Positions 42,788 to 52,373 of a stretch of DNA of 64,000 nt are shown in pieces (position 1 is the stretch's first letter; every line of letters begins with the position of its first letter). A model generated the notes under the pieces. The model saw nothing but the letters and a program-made list of their open reading frames with translations. It had not been told where the DNA came from and did no database searches. The position numbers were made by a program, and so were the translations under genes. Source of the DNA: DATEKX01 sp963726785 (GTDB lineage Bacteria > Acidobacteriota > Blastocatellia > UBA7656); contig CAVSDJ010000002.1 in the NCBI GenBank assembly GCA_963726785.1, positions 62,001 through 126,000 of the forward strand. Direction: 5' to 3'.

Positions 42788-43209
42788 ACGTGCCTCCTCG
42801 TGTGAGTTTGTAAAAGCGCGAGCATGATACATTCGCATTTGCCGAGTTCGCCAGTCCGTTCTCGAAACAAGGCGGCGGGAGTCCCCGTGCGGCTTGCAAG
42901 AGTCAAGCACGCCATAGTATACATTGCCCCACTCGTTGGTTATGAGCGCTTAAATAGTCAAAGGCGAAAGCAGGGCGACTCAAAGCTTTTTTTGATAGTC
43001 GCTATTTTGCCGAGCGATCAGTTAACTCTTTTAATCAACGGCTCGGGTTGTATAGCTTACGTTACTGTAACCAAGTCCAGGCAGTGGACGAAGTAACTGG
43101 TCTTCCGGGTAAGAGCAGATCGGCTTAACCAGCATCTCCTCGCCGGAAGTGTGTCGTCTAAGCGCGGCAAAAATTGCGTAGATAGAGTGCCCCTATTAAA
43201 GGATGGAAC
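42788..43209. other. Divergent intergenic region between the oxidoreductase and the giant protease
   Basis: 422 nt without a convincing ORF. A hairpin GCGACT (42974-42979) with AGTCGC (42996-43001) around CAAAGCTTTTTTTGAT and several short inverted segments near 43070-43110 are present. The region should hold both promoters. No known riboswitch consensus was recognised. Confidence 0.5.
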
Positions 43210-46200
43210 ATGATCAAGAACTCTCCCAAAAATCATGCGTTAATTGTGCGATTAGTCGTTGTCGTTATCGGAATGGCAACTCTGACGTTTGCATCAGTGG
43301 CATATACTCGCAGCGGTCGCCTCAAAGTGCGATTTGCAGGCAGGTCTAAAACTGCTGCAACGGCTCAATCGAAAGGCATTGCGGAAAACGCAGGGCTATC
43401 GGCAGAAGGATTGCAGCAGATCGCTGCGCTTCTGGCTGAGAAAGAGGGCCGAACTCCTGAACAGCGAAAGATCGCTTCGCAATTGCTTCAGGCCGTCAGA
43501 GAATCGCGCGGCCAGCAGATGACCGCAGGGGTTACGCTTGAGCCAGCGAACATCAATGCGGATAATTCCGGCATGGCGCTCGTTGATATCACAGCTAACG
43601 TCAGCGATGCGCTGCTTGATAACATTGAAAAACTGGGCGGCGAGATCATCTTTCCATCCGCAGAGTACAAGGCCATAAGAGCGCGCGTCCCGCTCTCGAC
43701 GGTCGAGACCATCGCAGGTTACTCGGAAGTCACGTTCATTCGTCAGGCCGCGCTCGCAATGACAAGCCGCATGATGAATGGAGCTGCCGACGATACTGTT
43801 AATCGCAGCAACTCTCCCAATCTGACAGCGCCTGTCAATGTACCGACTCCTGTTGTATCAAGCGGGCGGCGGCGTCTTTCATTTGAGGAGCGCGCGGCGA
43901 ACGTGCGAGCGCAATTAGCCACCTTCCTTGCGGCAAGAGCCCCGACTGCCAGGCCGTTCATCGGCAGGGCGAACTCGCAAGGCGACAAAGCTCATCAAGC
44001 CGACACTGCCCGCGCGCAGTACGGCTTTGCCGGTGAAGGAATCAAGATCGGCGTCATGTCCGACAGCTTCAATTTTCGCGGAGGACTGGCAGCCGACATA
44101 GCAGGCGGAGACCTGCCCGGCCCCGGAAACCCATTCGGCAACACAACTCCTGTAACGATTGTTCAAGACCTTCCAAATCCTAACCCCATCATCACAGGCT
44201 CTGATGAAGGCCGCGCGATGATGCAGATCGTTCACGACCTTGCGCCAAAAGCGCAACTCTTCTTTGCGAGCGCGTTTATCAGCGAAGCCGGATTTGCGAC
44301 TAATATAAAAAGATTGCGAGACGCGCCGAATAATTGCGACATCGTTATTGATGACGTTTTTTATTCCGATGAAGGCGTATTTCAAGACAGTATCGTAGCC
44401 CGTGCGGTCAATTATGTGACCGAAAGCGGCGGACTCTACTTCTCGTCGGCAGGCAACCAAGGCTCAGTGCAGAGAAACACCTCAAGCGTCTGGGAAGGCG
44501 ATTTCAAAGATGGCGGAACGCTGACCATTCCCGGCAATACCAAGACCGGCACCGTCCATGATTTCTCTTCAACTGCCACGCCGATTCTGGGGAACATAAT
44601 TCTAAGCAACGGCGGATTCGTTTATACAGTGGATTGGTCTGATCCGCTCGGCGCTTCAACTAACGATTACGATCTCTTTATAGTCAATGCCGCTGGCACG
44701 ACTGTCAAAGCGGCATCAACGAACATTCAAAACGGAATGATTGACCCGCACGAAGAGATAGGCGCGGCTACCTTCACGCTGCAAACCAATCAAGACCGCA
44801 TAGTGGTATTCAAATCCAGCACGGCTGCCGTGCGTGCGATGAGCGTCAATGGGTTCGGCAGTCGGCTTACGGTTTTCACGACCGGACAAACTCACGGCCA
44901 CTCTTCCGCTGTTGATGCTTTCAGCGTAGCTGCCGCAAACGGCACATCCACAGCAAACACGACGAACGGATTGTTCACGACTGCGAGCCGAGTCGAGACG
45001 TTCAGCTCCGATGGCCCGCGCCGTATTTTTTATAATGCCGATGGCTCTGTGGTTACGCCCGGCAATATTCTGTTCGCTACGAATGGCGGCCTTGTCCGGC
45101 AAAAACCCGACATTACTGCCGCCGACGCAGTTGCAACGTCGGGCAATTCATTAGGCGGAGGGTTGAATCCATTCTCAGGCACTTCAGCCGCAGCGCCGCA
45201 CGCAGGAGCGATTGCCGCGCTGATCAAATCGGCTAAACCACAGCTTACGCCTGCGCAAATCAGAACTATTCTGACGACCGCAGTCATAGACATAGAAGTT
45301 GCCGGTGTGGATAACGCGACCGGCTTCGGCATTGTGAATGCCAACGCGGCAGTTTTAGCCGCGATGTCTCAACAAGCCGATCTGGCGCTTGGCCCGGTCA
45401 CAATATCTGAAGGCTCTTTCAAGAATAGCAATGGCATCGTCGAACCGGGTGAGACGGCCAATATCGTTGTTCAATTGAACAACCCATCATTGACGAACGC
45501 GTTAAACGTCAACGCGACGCTGACGACTTCGACGCCCGGAGTTACGGTGATTCAATCTGCGGCGAGTTTCGGCACAATCAATGCCGGTGGCAATGCCAAC
45601 AACAGTGGAACGCCGTTCATCATTGGAGTGAATCAGAGCGTAGCTTGCGGGACGACGATCAATCTGAGTTTGACTGCAACGCTCACAAACGGAACCCCGC
45701 TGGTTGCGCCTATCACAGTTATCACTGGCGGGGTGGCGTCTGTGTCGGCGACTCTCACGTTGCCAGCGACGGGGACAGGCTTTACGTCCAGCACTGGCAC
45801 AGAGCCTTCTCGCGTGAATCGCGCAAATCCTGCTTCAACCTGCGCGGCTCCGAAAGCTGCGCCTGCGACGACGGCTGGCAGCCGCAGATACGATGCTTAT
45901 GTATTCACCAACCCTACGGCAGTAACTCAGTGCGTGACCATCTCTGGAATAACCTCGTCGAGCGCAGCAACTCTGGGGACGGTGACATATAACAACAGCG
46001 GATTTGTTCCGGCGACTCCTGCGGTAAACTTCCTGGCCGATTCCGGCAATGCGCTGACAAATACTCATTCGTTCAACGTGCCCGCCGGACAATCGTTCAC
46101 GACGGTCATCTATGAGATCAACGCGAACGGCGGAACAGGAGTGACTTATAGCTTCAACGTTGTGCTGGGCACTTGCATCGCAGGGCCGCCTTGCACTCCT

Positions 46201-49200
46201 GTCGTAGTCACACCCGGCTCGATTGCATCGGGGTCAACTGGCTCGCCTTACTCGCAGTCGTTTGCGGCGACGGGCGGCAGCGGCTCTTACACTTTTTCGC
46301 TTACGGGCAGCTTGCCTGCCGGACTTTCGTTCTCAGGCAATACGCTTTCCGGCACGCCTACGCAAGCGGGCAGTTTCCCGATCACCATAACCGCAAATGA
46401 TGCCAGTTGTCCGGCAGGCTCGCAGAATTACACGCTGGTCATTTCTGGTACTGCTCCTGCGTCAATCACCGCAACAGCAGGAGATGGACAATCCGTATTG
46501 CCGAACACGGCTTTCCCGACTGCGCTACAGGCCACTGTTCGCGACGGCGCAACTAATCTATTGAGCGGCGTGGCGGTGACGTTTGCTGCTCCGACCAGCG
46601 GGGCGAGCGGCACTTTCACGGGTGGCGTTTCAAGCGTGACTGTTATTACAAACGGCAGCGGTGCTGCAACAGCGCCGACCTTCACGGCCAACAGCACGAC
46701 TGGAAGCTATGCCGTCACGGCTACGGTCAATGGTCTTACGCCTGTCAGTTTCAATCTGAGCAATACCTGTCCCGGATCATTCGTCGTAACCAGCAATGGC
46801 GATAGCGGCCCCGGCACTTTGCGCGATGTCATAGGCAATGCTTGCGCGGGCGCTACGGTAACTTTTGCTCCAGGTGTTACTGGGATGATCACTTTAACGA
46901 CTGGCGAGTTGATGATAAGCAAAGCGATCACCATCAACGGGCCGGGCGCTAACGTATTGGCGATCAGCGGCAATCACCTGAGCCGTATTTTCCACATCAT
47001 TCCGGGCACTGGAAACGCAGTCAATATTTCCGGTCTGACGATAAAAGATGGTTCGTCCAAAGCTGACGGCACTGATTTCTTCGGCGGCGGCGGCGTCCTC
47101 ATTCGCAATGGCACGGTGAACCTGACCGACTGTGTGATTACGGGAAATGATGCTACGGCATCCGGCAATCCTTCGGGCGGAGGAGTTGATAACGAAGGCG
47201 GTGTTGTGACCATCAATCGGTGTTCTATCACGAACAACAAGGTCACAAACAACGTCGCTTCTAACGGAGCGTTCTATCTCGGCGGCGGTATCTTCAGTGA
47301 AGGAACCGGCTCGTCATTGACGATCACTAACAGCACCATCACCGGAAATATGGCCGCTCCTTTTGGAGCAGGAGGCGGAATCGCTTTCGTCACGGCAACG
47401 ACGTTGACCAACAGCACAGTCTTTGGCAACAGCGCCAACGTAGGCGGAAATATCGTCAGGCTCGGCAGCACGCTGACATTCAAAAACAGCATCATCGCGG
47501 GTGGCGTGTTGAGCGGAGTAAACGGGTCGGGTGTGGACATCAGCGGCATAAACTTCAGCTCGCAAGACTTCAACCTGATTCAAACAACCACTGGCGGCAC
47601 GATCACAGGCACGACAACCAATAACATCACGGGTGTCAGCCCGAATCTGTTGCCGCTTGGTAACTATGGCGGGCCAACGCCTACGCTTTTGCCCGCGCCC
47701 AACAGCCCTGTCATCAATGTTGGCGATACCGGGCTGACCAGCGGGAATGATCAGCGTGGCTTGCCGCGATTCATCGGAGGCCGAGCGGACATCGGCGCAG
47801 TCGAGCCGAATTACGCGCTCGCGGCAACAGGCGGCACGCCGCAATCAACCATCATCAACACCAACTTTGCCTCGCCGATGCAAGCTACGGTGACTGAATC
47901 CGGCAACGCCGTTAGCGGCGTCACTGTAATATTCACCGCACCCGGTTCCGGCGCGAGCGGGTTGTTCGCCGCTTCAGCTACGGCAACGGCGACGACAAAC
48001 GCGAGCGGTGTTGCCAACTCGCCGACGTTCACGGCCAACGGCACTATAGGTACGTACAATGTTACGGGCGGCATCGGCTCTACGGTTCCGACGGTCAACT
48101 ATGCCATGACCAACACAGGCCCGGCGGCCAGCATTACAGCCACTGCCGGAACACCGCAGAACACGCTGGTTGGCCAGGCATTCGCGACGCCGCTTCAAGC
48201 CACAGTGCGCGACAGCGGCGGCACGCCTGTCTTTGGCGTGACGGTTACGTTCACAGTTACGGCGAACGCTGGCACGTCGGGCACGTTCCCCGGCAATGCT
48301 ACTTCGGCGACTGCTGTGACGAACATCAACGGTCAGGCAACAGCGCCGACTCTGACTGCCAATAATGTTGGCGGAACCTTTACCGTCAACGCGACCGTTG
48401 GCAAAGTGGGACCGGCGGTCTTCAACCTGACAGTCTGCGGAATAGTCTGCCCCGCCAATATCATGAAGTCCACTGACAACAATCAATGCAAGGCCGTGGT
48501 TACCTATCCGATACCAACCACCCCGGCTGGATGCGGGACAGTGACGTGTAATCCTAATTCGGGTTCTGAATTCCCGAAAGGCACAACGACTGTTACCTGC
48601 ACGCTCAACTCTGGCCCTGTGACTTGTAGCTTCACCGTGACAGTAGTAGACAGCCAGCCGCCTTCGATCACCTGCCCGTCGAACATAACCAAGCCCACTG
48701 ACCCGAATCAATGTTCGGCGGTGGTGACTTATCCGCTGCCGACGGTCAGTGATAATTGTCCCGGCGTCGGAACACCTGTTTGCAATCCGCCGTCGAACTC
48801 GACCTTCCCCAAAGGCACAACCACAGTGAACTGTCAGGTGAGCGATGCCGGTGGCATTCAATCAAACTGTTCCTTCACAGTGACGGTCAACGATACGCAA
48901 GCGCCGACGATCACCTGCCCTGCGAATATCACTAAGGCCGTGCCGCCGCAGTGCCCGATGAACACGGTGGGAATAGCTGTGAGCTATTCCGCGCCTACAT
49001 TCGCGGACAACTGTACGGGAGCGACTGTGATGTGTACGCCGCCGTCCAATTCAACTTTCCCGATAGGAACGACGACAGTGAATTGTGTGGTGACGGACAC
49101 GAGCGGAAATATGGCGACTTGCTCGTTCAAGGTGAGAGTCTTCGACGTGTATTTGCAGGATGACACGAACCCGGGCAACGGCATACTGTTCAACAGCTTT

Positions 49201-49437
49201 ACGGGAGAGTACGTCTTCTGCTGCAACGGTCAGAAGTATACGGGAACGGGAACCGTGAAGAAGCAGGGTTGTACCGTGACGCTCTCGGACAATTCCACGA
49301 AGCGCGTTTCGATAACGGCAGACCTGAGCACAAAGAAAGGAAACGGCACGATTCAAAGTCCGCCGGGAACGAATTTGTGCACGATTGTTGATCGCGACAT
49401 GGGTAACAATACTGCAAGCTGCGCGTACCCGAATTGA
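43210..49437 (+). CDS. Giant secreted S8-type protease with Ig-like, beta-helix and HYR domains
   Basis: A 2075-residue protein. A signal/anchor segment (about 12-32) and propeptide-like region precede a subtilase domain (about 255-720): 'IKIGVMSDSFNF' (D285), 'AGNQG' and 'FSGTSAAAPHAGAIAALIKS' (S659). Where subtilisin has the His of HGT, this reads 'SDEGRAMMQIVHDLAPKA' with E333. Then follow beta-sandwich and He_PIG-like domains (about 1010-1080), repeated 'SITATAGxxQ' Ig-like blocks, a right-handed beta-helix with a CSLREA-like entry (about 1190-1500), two more Ig-like blocks and three Cys-rich HYR repeats (about 1750-1975, 'SNSTFPKGTTTVNC'). It is probably surface-exposed or secreted and degrades external polymers or mediates adhesion. 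Confidence 0.9.
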   Translation: MIKNSPKNHALIVRLVVVVIGMATLTFASVAYTRSGRLKVRFAGRSKTAATAQSKGIAENAGLSAEGLQQIAALLAEKEGRTPEQRKIASQLLQAVRESRGQQMTAGVTLEPANINADNSGMALVDITANVSDALLDNIEKLGGEIIFPSAEYKAIRARVPLSTVETIAGYSEVTFIRQAALAMTSRMMNGAADDTVNRSNSPNLTAPVNVPTPVVSSGRRRLSFEERAANVRAQLATFLAARAPTARPFIGRANSQGDKAHQADTARAQYGFAGEGIKIGVMSDSFNFRGGLAADIAGGDLPGPGNPFGNTTPVTIVQDLPNPNPIITGSDEGRAMMQIVHDLAPKAQLFFASAFISEAGFATNIKRLRDAPNNCDIVIDDVFYSDEGVFQDSIVARAVNYVTESGGLYFSSAGNQGSVQRNTSSVWEGDFKDGGTLTIPGNTKTGTVHDFSSTATPILGNIILSNGGFVYTVDWSDPLGASTNDYDLFIVNAAGTTVKAASTNIQNGMIDPHEEIGAATFTLQTNQDRIVVFKSSTAAVRAMSVNGFGSRLTVFTTGQTHGHSSAVDAFSVAAANGTSTANTTNGLFTTASRVETFSSDGPRRIFYNADGSVVTPGNILFATNGGLVRQKPDITAADAVATSGNSLGGGLNPFSGTSAAAPHAGAIAALIKSAKPQLTPAQIRTILTTAVIDIEVAGVDNATGFGIVNANAAVLAAMSQQADLALGPVTISEGSFKNSNGIVEPGETANIVVQLNNPSLTNALNVNATLTTSTPGVTVIQSAASFGTINAGGNANNSGTPFIIGVNQSVACGTTINLSLTATLTNGTPLVAPITVITGGVASVSATLTLPATGTGFTSSTGTEPSRVNRANPASTCAAPKAAPATTAGSRRYDAYVFTNPTAVTQCVTISGITSSSAATLGTVTYNNSGFVPATPAVNFLADSGNALTNTHSFNVPAGQSFTTVIYEINANGGTGVTYSFNVVLGTCIAGPPCTPVVVTPGSIASGSTGSPYSQSFAATGGSGSYTFSLTGSLPAGLSFSGNTLSGTPTQAGSFPITITANDASCPAGSQNYTLVISGTAPASITATAGDGQSVLPNTAFPTALQATVRDGATNLLSGVAVTFAAPTSGASGTFTGGVSSVTVITNGSGAATAPTFTANSTTGSYAVTATVNGLTPVSFNLSNTCPGSFVVTSNGDSGPGTLRDVIGNACAGATVTFAPGVTGMITLTTGELMISKAITINGPGANVLAISGNHLSRIFHIIPGTGNAVNISGLTIKDGSSKADGTDFFGGGGVLIRNGTVNLTDCVITGNDATASGNPSGGGVDNEGGVVTINRCSITNNKVTNNVASNGAFYLGGGIFSEGTGSSLTITNSTITGNMAAPFGAGGGIAFVTATTLTNSTVFGNSANVGGNIVRLGSTLTFKNSIIAGGVLSGVNGSGVDISGINFSSQDFNLIQTTTGGTITGTTTNNITGVSPNLLPLGNYGGPTPTLLPAPNSPVINVGDTGLTSGNDQRGLPRFIGGRADIGAVEPNYALAATGGTPQSTIINTNFASPMQATVTESGNAVSGVTVIFTAPGSGASGLFAASATATATTNASGVANSPTFTANGTIGTYNVTGGIGSTVPTVNYAMTNTGPAASITATAGTPQNTLVGQAFATPLQATVRDSGGTPVFGVTVTFTVTANAGTSGTFPGNATSATAVTNINGQATAPTLTANNVGGTFTVNATVGKVGPAVFNLTVCGIVCPANIMKSTDNNQCKAVVTYPIPTTPAGCGTVTCNPNSGSEFPKGTTTVTCTLNSGPVTCSFTVTVVDSQPPSITCPSNITKPTDPNQCSAVVTYPLPTVSDNCPGVGTPVCNPPSNSTFPKGTTTVNCQVSDAGGIQSNCSFTVTVNDTQAPTITCPANITKAVPPQCPMNTVGIAVSYSAPTFADNCTGATVMCTPPSNSTFPIGTTTVNCVVTDTSGNMATCSFKVRVFDVYLQDDTNPGNGILFNSFTGEYVFCCNGQKYTGTGTVKKQGCTVTLSDNSTKRVSITADLSTKKGNGTIQSPPGTNLCTIVDRDMGNNTASCAYPN

Positions 49438-49480
49438 GGAATCGCAAGAGGCTTTCAGTTATGCAGGTTTGAATACAGAT

Positions 49481-49573
49481 TCACCGCAGAGGCGCAGAGG
49501 ACGCAGAGGGGGCGCAGAGATGATAAAAGTTTTTCTCTGCGAAATCTCTGCGTCCTCTGCGTCTCTGCGGTGA
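49481..49573. repeat. Inverted repeat, CCGCAGAGGCGCAGAG family (A4)
   Basis: TCACCGCAGAGGCGCAGAGG and GGGGCGCAGAGA pair with TCTCTGCG and CTCTGCGTCTCTGCGGTGA across a short AT-rich loop. It lies between convergent genes and is very similar to 10903-10990. Confidence 0.87.
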
Positions 49574-49592
49574 ACAGGTTGAATTACTCGCG

Positions 49593-52373
49593 CTATTCTC
49601 CAACCAGCAAAGCGACAGGGAAGCGACCAAGCGCTTCAGCGACTGAGACTTTGCCTTTGCCATTTATCACTTCATCCGTGAACACATTTCGCCATGCGCG
49701 AGGCGCGTCCGCAGGCATCTTGATTATGGTATCGCCCCACACTTCTTGACCCAAAGGGAGTTCATTCTCGCTCACAATCGAAGTTAAAAATCGCGGCGCG
49801 ATTGTCAAAGCCCAATGCTCGTCCTTTCGCCTCGCAAAAGCGATGAAGTGATTACTGCGGCTGCCCGTCGCGGAAAGCCGCACATAATCGCCTTCTTCAA
49901 ATAGTTCTTTTCGCGCATTACGCGCCGCCATCGCTCGATGAATAGTGAACAGCTTGACGCGGTTGTCTTCTCTCGTTGAAAGAAGCTCGTCAACCAAATC
50001 GAGCAACCCTGACTCCTCTTTTTGCTTCATTTCTCGAAGCAGCCACTCGCGCTTTTCGTAATCAACCGCGCGACGATTGTCCGGGTCAACCAGATTCAAA
50101 TCCCAAAGCTCCGTGCCCTGATAAAAATCCGGCACTCCGGGCGACGTGAGCTTGAGCAGCGTTTGCGCAAGCGCGTTGAACATGCCATAATGCGCGATCT
50201 TTTTTTGAAACGCCTTGAAGCTGTTCAAGAACTTGCCTGAGACGGACGGCGTCAGAATCTTTTCCGTGAAAGAAACAAGCGCCTCTTCATAATCTGCGTT
50301 ATGGTCGAGCCAGAAGGTGTGAGTCTTTGCTTCGCGCGCGGCTTTTATCATGTAATCTTTCATCCGACGGATGAAATCATCATGCTCTCGCTCTTCAAAA
50401 GGCCAAGCGCCGATAAGCGTTTGATAGAGGAAGTATTCACGGTTTCGGTTCGGCACTTTTTCGCCTTCGACTATTTCCTTCAATGGCCTGTTCTGCTCGT
50501 GCCACAACTCCAGGTTTTGCTGCCACTCTCCGGGCATTTCTGAAAGCACGCTGATTCGCGCTCTCACATCTTCGCCCCGCTTGTTATCGTGCGTCGCCGT
50601 CGCGTTGAAGGTGTGATGATGATGTTCCGCTCTCTGCTCGTTGAACGAATGAAAGTCATCAACACTGATGCCGAAGCGACCCGGATCGCCGCCCACTTCG
50701 TTTAATGATGTGAGCCGATTGAAGACATAAAATGTAGTGTCTTCCATTCCTTTCGCCATCAGCGGGCTTGTGAATTGTTGAAACCTCATCACGAAAGATA
50801 GCCACAGCCGGTTATGTTCTTCTGCAAGATGCTCAGGGTAATCGAGCAATAGAACTGTTTTCAAAAAACCGAGCGCGCGCGTGAGAGTCGGGTTTCTCGC
50901 TTCGGCTTTTTCTATCGCCTCGCTTATGTGCGCGCGGTCACGGTCTGCTATCTGATCGCCCGCGATGTACGTTCGATAAACAGGAAAGACCGCCGCCGTT
51001 TCAGCAATCGCCATCATCAACGCTTCCCATTCGAGGTCTATCGCATCGCGCGTCGTCGTCGAGATCGTTTTCAAAAGCGATGTGAGATTGTCGAGGTCGC
51101 CCGTCAGGTGACGCTCTATGATGAGCTTTTTCTTTTCATAGAGCATGTCTTCATACTCAAGCTGTTTGCCTGCGAAAGTCGAGTAGAGATTCTGAAACGC
51201 CCGCTCGTTGCGCGAGTCCACGAAAAGTCCGCCCGCGTAGTTCATAAAGTCATAGCCGGTCGTTCCTTGAACAGGCCAACTTTGAGGCAGGGCCTCCGTG
51301 AGCGCCAGAATCTTTTCAACAACTATGAAAGCATCGCCTGCATACTGCCTCAAACGAAGCAAATAGCCTGTAGGGTCATAGAGCCCATCAACGTGATCTA
51401 TTCGGAGGCCATCAATTTTTCCTTCGCTCAAAAGACCCAGCACGAGGTTGTGTATGAACTCGAAAACGCGCTCGTCTTCTATCCTGAGCGAGATCAATTC
51501 GTTGATGTTGAAGAATCGCTGGTAGTTGATCTCCTTTGTCGCCACGCGCCAGTAGGTGAGTTGAAACCACTGCTGGGAAAGCAAGCCGTCCAGCAAATTC
51601 ACGTCGCGATTAAACTCTGCGACCTGTTGATCTACGAACTCGCGTATCGTGGGATTATATCGGTACATGTTCCACAAAGCGTCCTGCGCCAGAAGCATCT
51701 GCGCCGTTCTCGCAAGCGGCTCAAAGTTCGACTCCTCCGAAAGGTTGGTCAAAACCAGCACGACGCCATACATTTTGATGAAGTCCGTATCGTATTCGCC
51801 TAGCCGCTTCTTCAACTCGTTCAGGCCGTGACTGATTATCGTGGCATAGGATTCGATCCTGAGCGGATAAAGCGATTCATAGTATTTGACCGAAAAGTTT
51901 CCGTCGTCGTAGTGAAGCGACAACTCGCCGCTCTCTAAAGTTTCGCCATAAGGCTTTCCCAGAAATGGAGCGATCACTTTGCCTCGCAGATTCTCTCTCA
52001 AGTGATCCCACACTATGTCGAAGAATGTGAAGTAAGGCGAGGCCGTGCCCTTCTCGAATACGTCCATCAGTATTCGGCTGCGGCTGTCATAAGCCATGTG
52101 GTTCGGCACGAAGTCTTGAAGCCAAAGCATTCCGTGTTTATGCGCTGTTTCAACGAGCGCGTTGAAATCTTCCATCGTGCCCAGTTCGGGATTGATCTGA
52201 TTCGGGTCCGTCACATCGTAGCCATGCGTGCTCCCTTTGCGCGCCTTGAAGATAGGCGAAGCGTAAATGGTCGTGATGCCAAGCTCCGCGAGATAAGGGA
52301 TGATATTTCTCGCGGCTTGAAAATCGAAGCTCGGATTCAACTGGAGCCTGTATGTTGACGATGGGACTCGCAT
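49593..52373 (-). CDS. treY: Maltooligosyl trehalose synthase
   Basis: A 926-residue GH13 enzyme that converts the reducing end of maltooligosaccharides to an alpha,alpha-1,1 trehalosyl unit. The ATG at 52373 overlaps the GH57 stop (ATGA), giving the family N-terminus 'MRVPSSTYRLQLNPSFDFQAA'. GH13/TreY motifs include 'TTIYASPIFKARKGSTHGYDVTD', 'LWLQDFVPNHMAYD', 'GLRIDHVDGLYDP', 'VVEKILALTEALPQSWPVQGTTGYDF', 'ATHDNKRGEDVRARI' and 'VPDFYQGTELWDLNLVDPDNRR'. A longer start at 52520 would lie inside the GH57 gene. The usual partner treZ is not in the window. Confidence 0.95.
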   Translation of the reverse strand: MRVPSSTYRLQLNPSFDFQAARNIIPYLAELGITTIYASPIFKARKGSTHGYDVTDPNQINPELGTMEDFNALVETAHKHGMLWLQDFVPNHMAYDSRSRILMDVFEKGTASPYFTFFDIVWDHLRENLRGKVIAPFLGKPYGETLESGELSLHYDDGNFSVKYYESLYPLRIESYATIISHGLNELKKRLGEYDTDFIKMYGVVLVLTNLSEESNFEPLARTAQMLLAQDALWNMYRYNPTIREFVDQQVAEFNRDVNLLDGLLSQQWFQLTYWRVATKEINYQRFFNINELISLRIEDERVFEFIHNLVLGLLSEGKIDGLRIDHVDGLYDPTGYLLRLRQYAGDAFIVVEKILALTEALPQSWPVQGTTGYDFMNYAGGLFVDSRNERAFQNLYSTFAGKQLEYEDMLYEKKKLIIERHLTGDLDNLTSLLKTISTTTRDAIDLEWEALMMAIAETAAVFPVYRTYIAGDQIADRDRAHISEAIEKAEARNPTLTRALGFLKTVLLLDYPEHLAEEHNRLWLSFVMRFQQFTSPLMAKGMEDTTFYVFNRLTSLNEVGGDPGRFGISVDDFHSFNEQRAEHHHHTFNATATHDNKRGEDVRARISVLSEMPGEWQQNLELWHEQNRPLKEIVEGEKVPNRNREYFLYQTLIGAWPFEEREHDDFIRRMKDYMIKAAREAKTHTFWLDHNADYEEALVSFTEKILTPSVSGKFLNSFKAFQKKIAHYGMFNALAQTLLKLTSPGVPDFYQGTELWDLNLVDPDNRRAVDYEKREWLLREMKQKEESGLLDLVDELLSTREDNRVKLFTIHRAMAARNARKELFEEGDYVRLSATGSRSNHFIAFARRKDEHWALTIAPRFLTSIVSENELPLGQEVWGDTIIKMPADAPRAWRNVFTDEVINGKGKVSVAEALGRFPVALLVGE

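Noticed and set aside
42788..43209. Riboswitch upstream of the giant protease
   Set aside because: Some short hairpins are present but no known consensus, such as cyclic-di-GMP or cobalamin, could be matched.
47974..48861. 295-codon minus-strand ORF, and other long ORFs antisense to the giant protease
   Set aside because: They result from the Thr/Gly/Ala-rich codon pattern of the sense gene; translations are Arg/Ser/Cys-rich without motifs.
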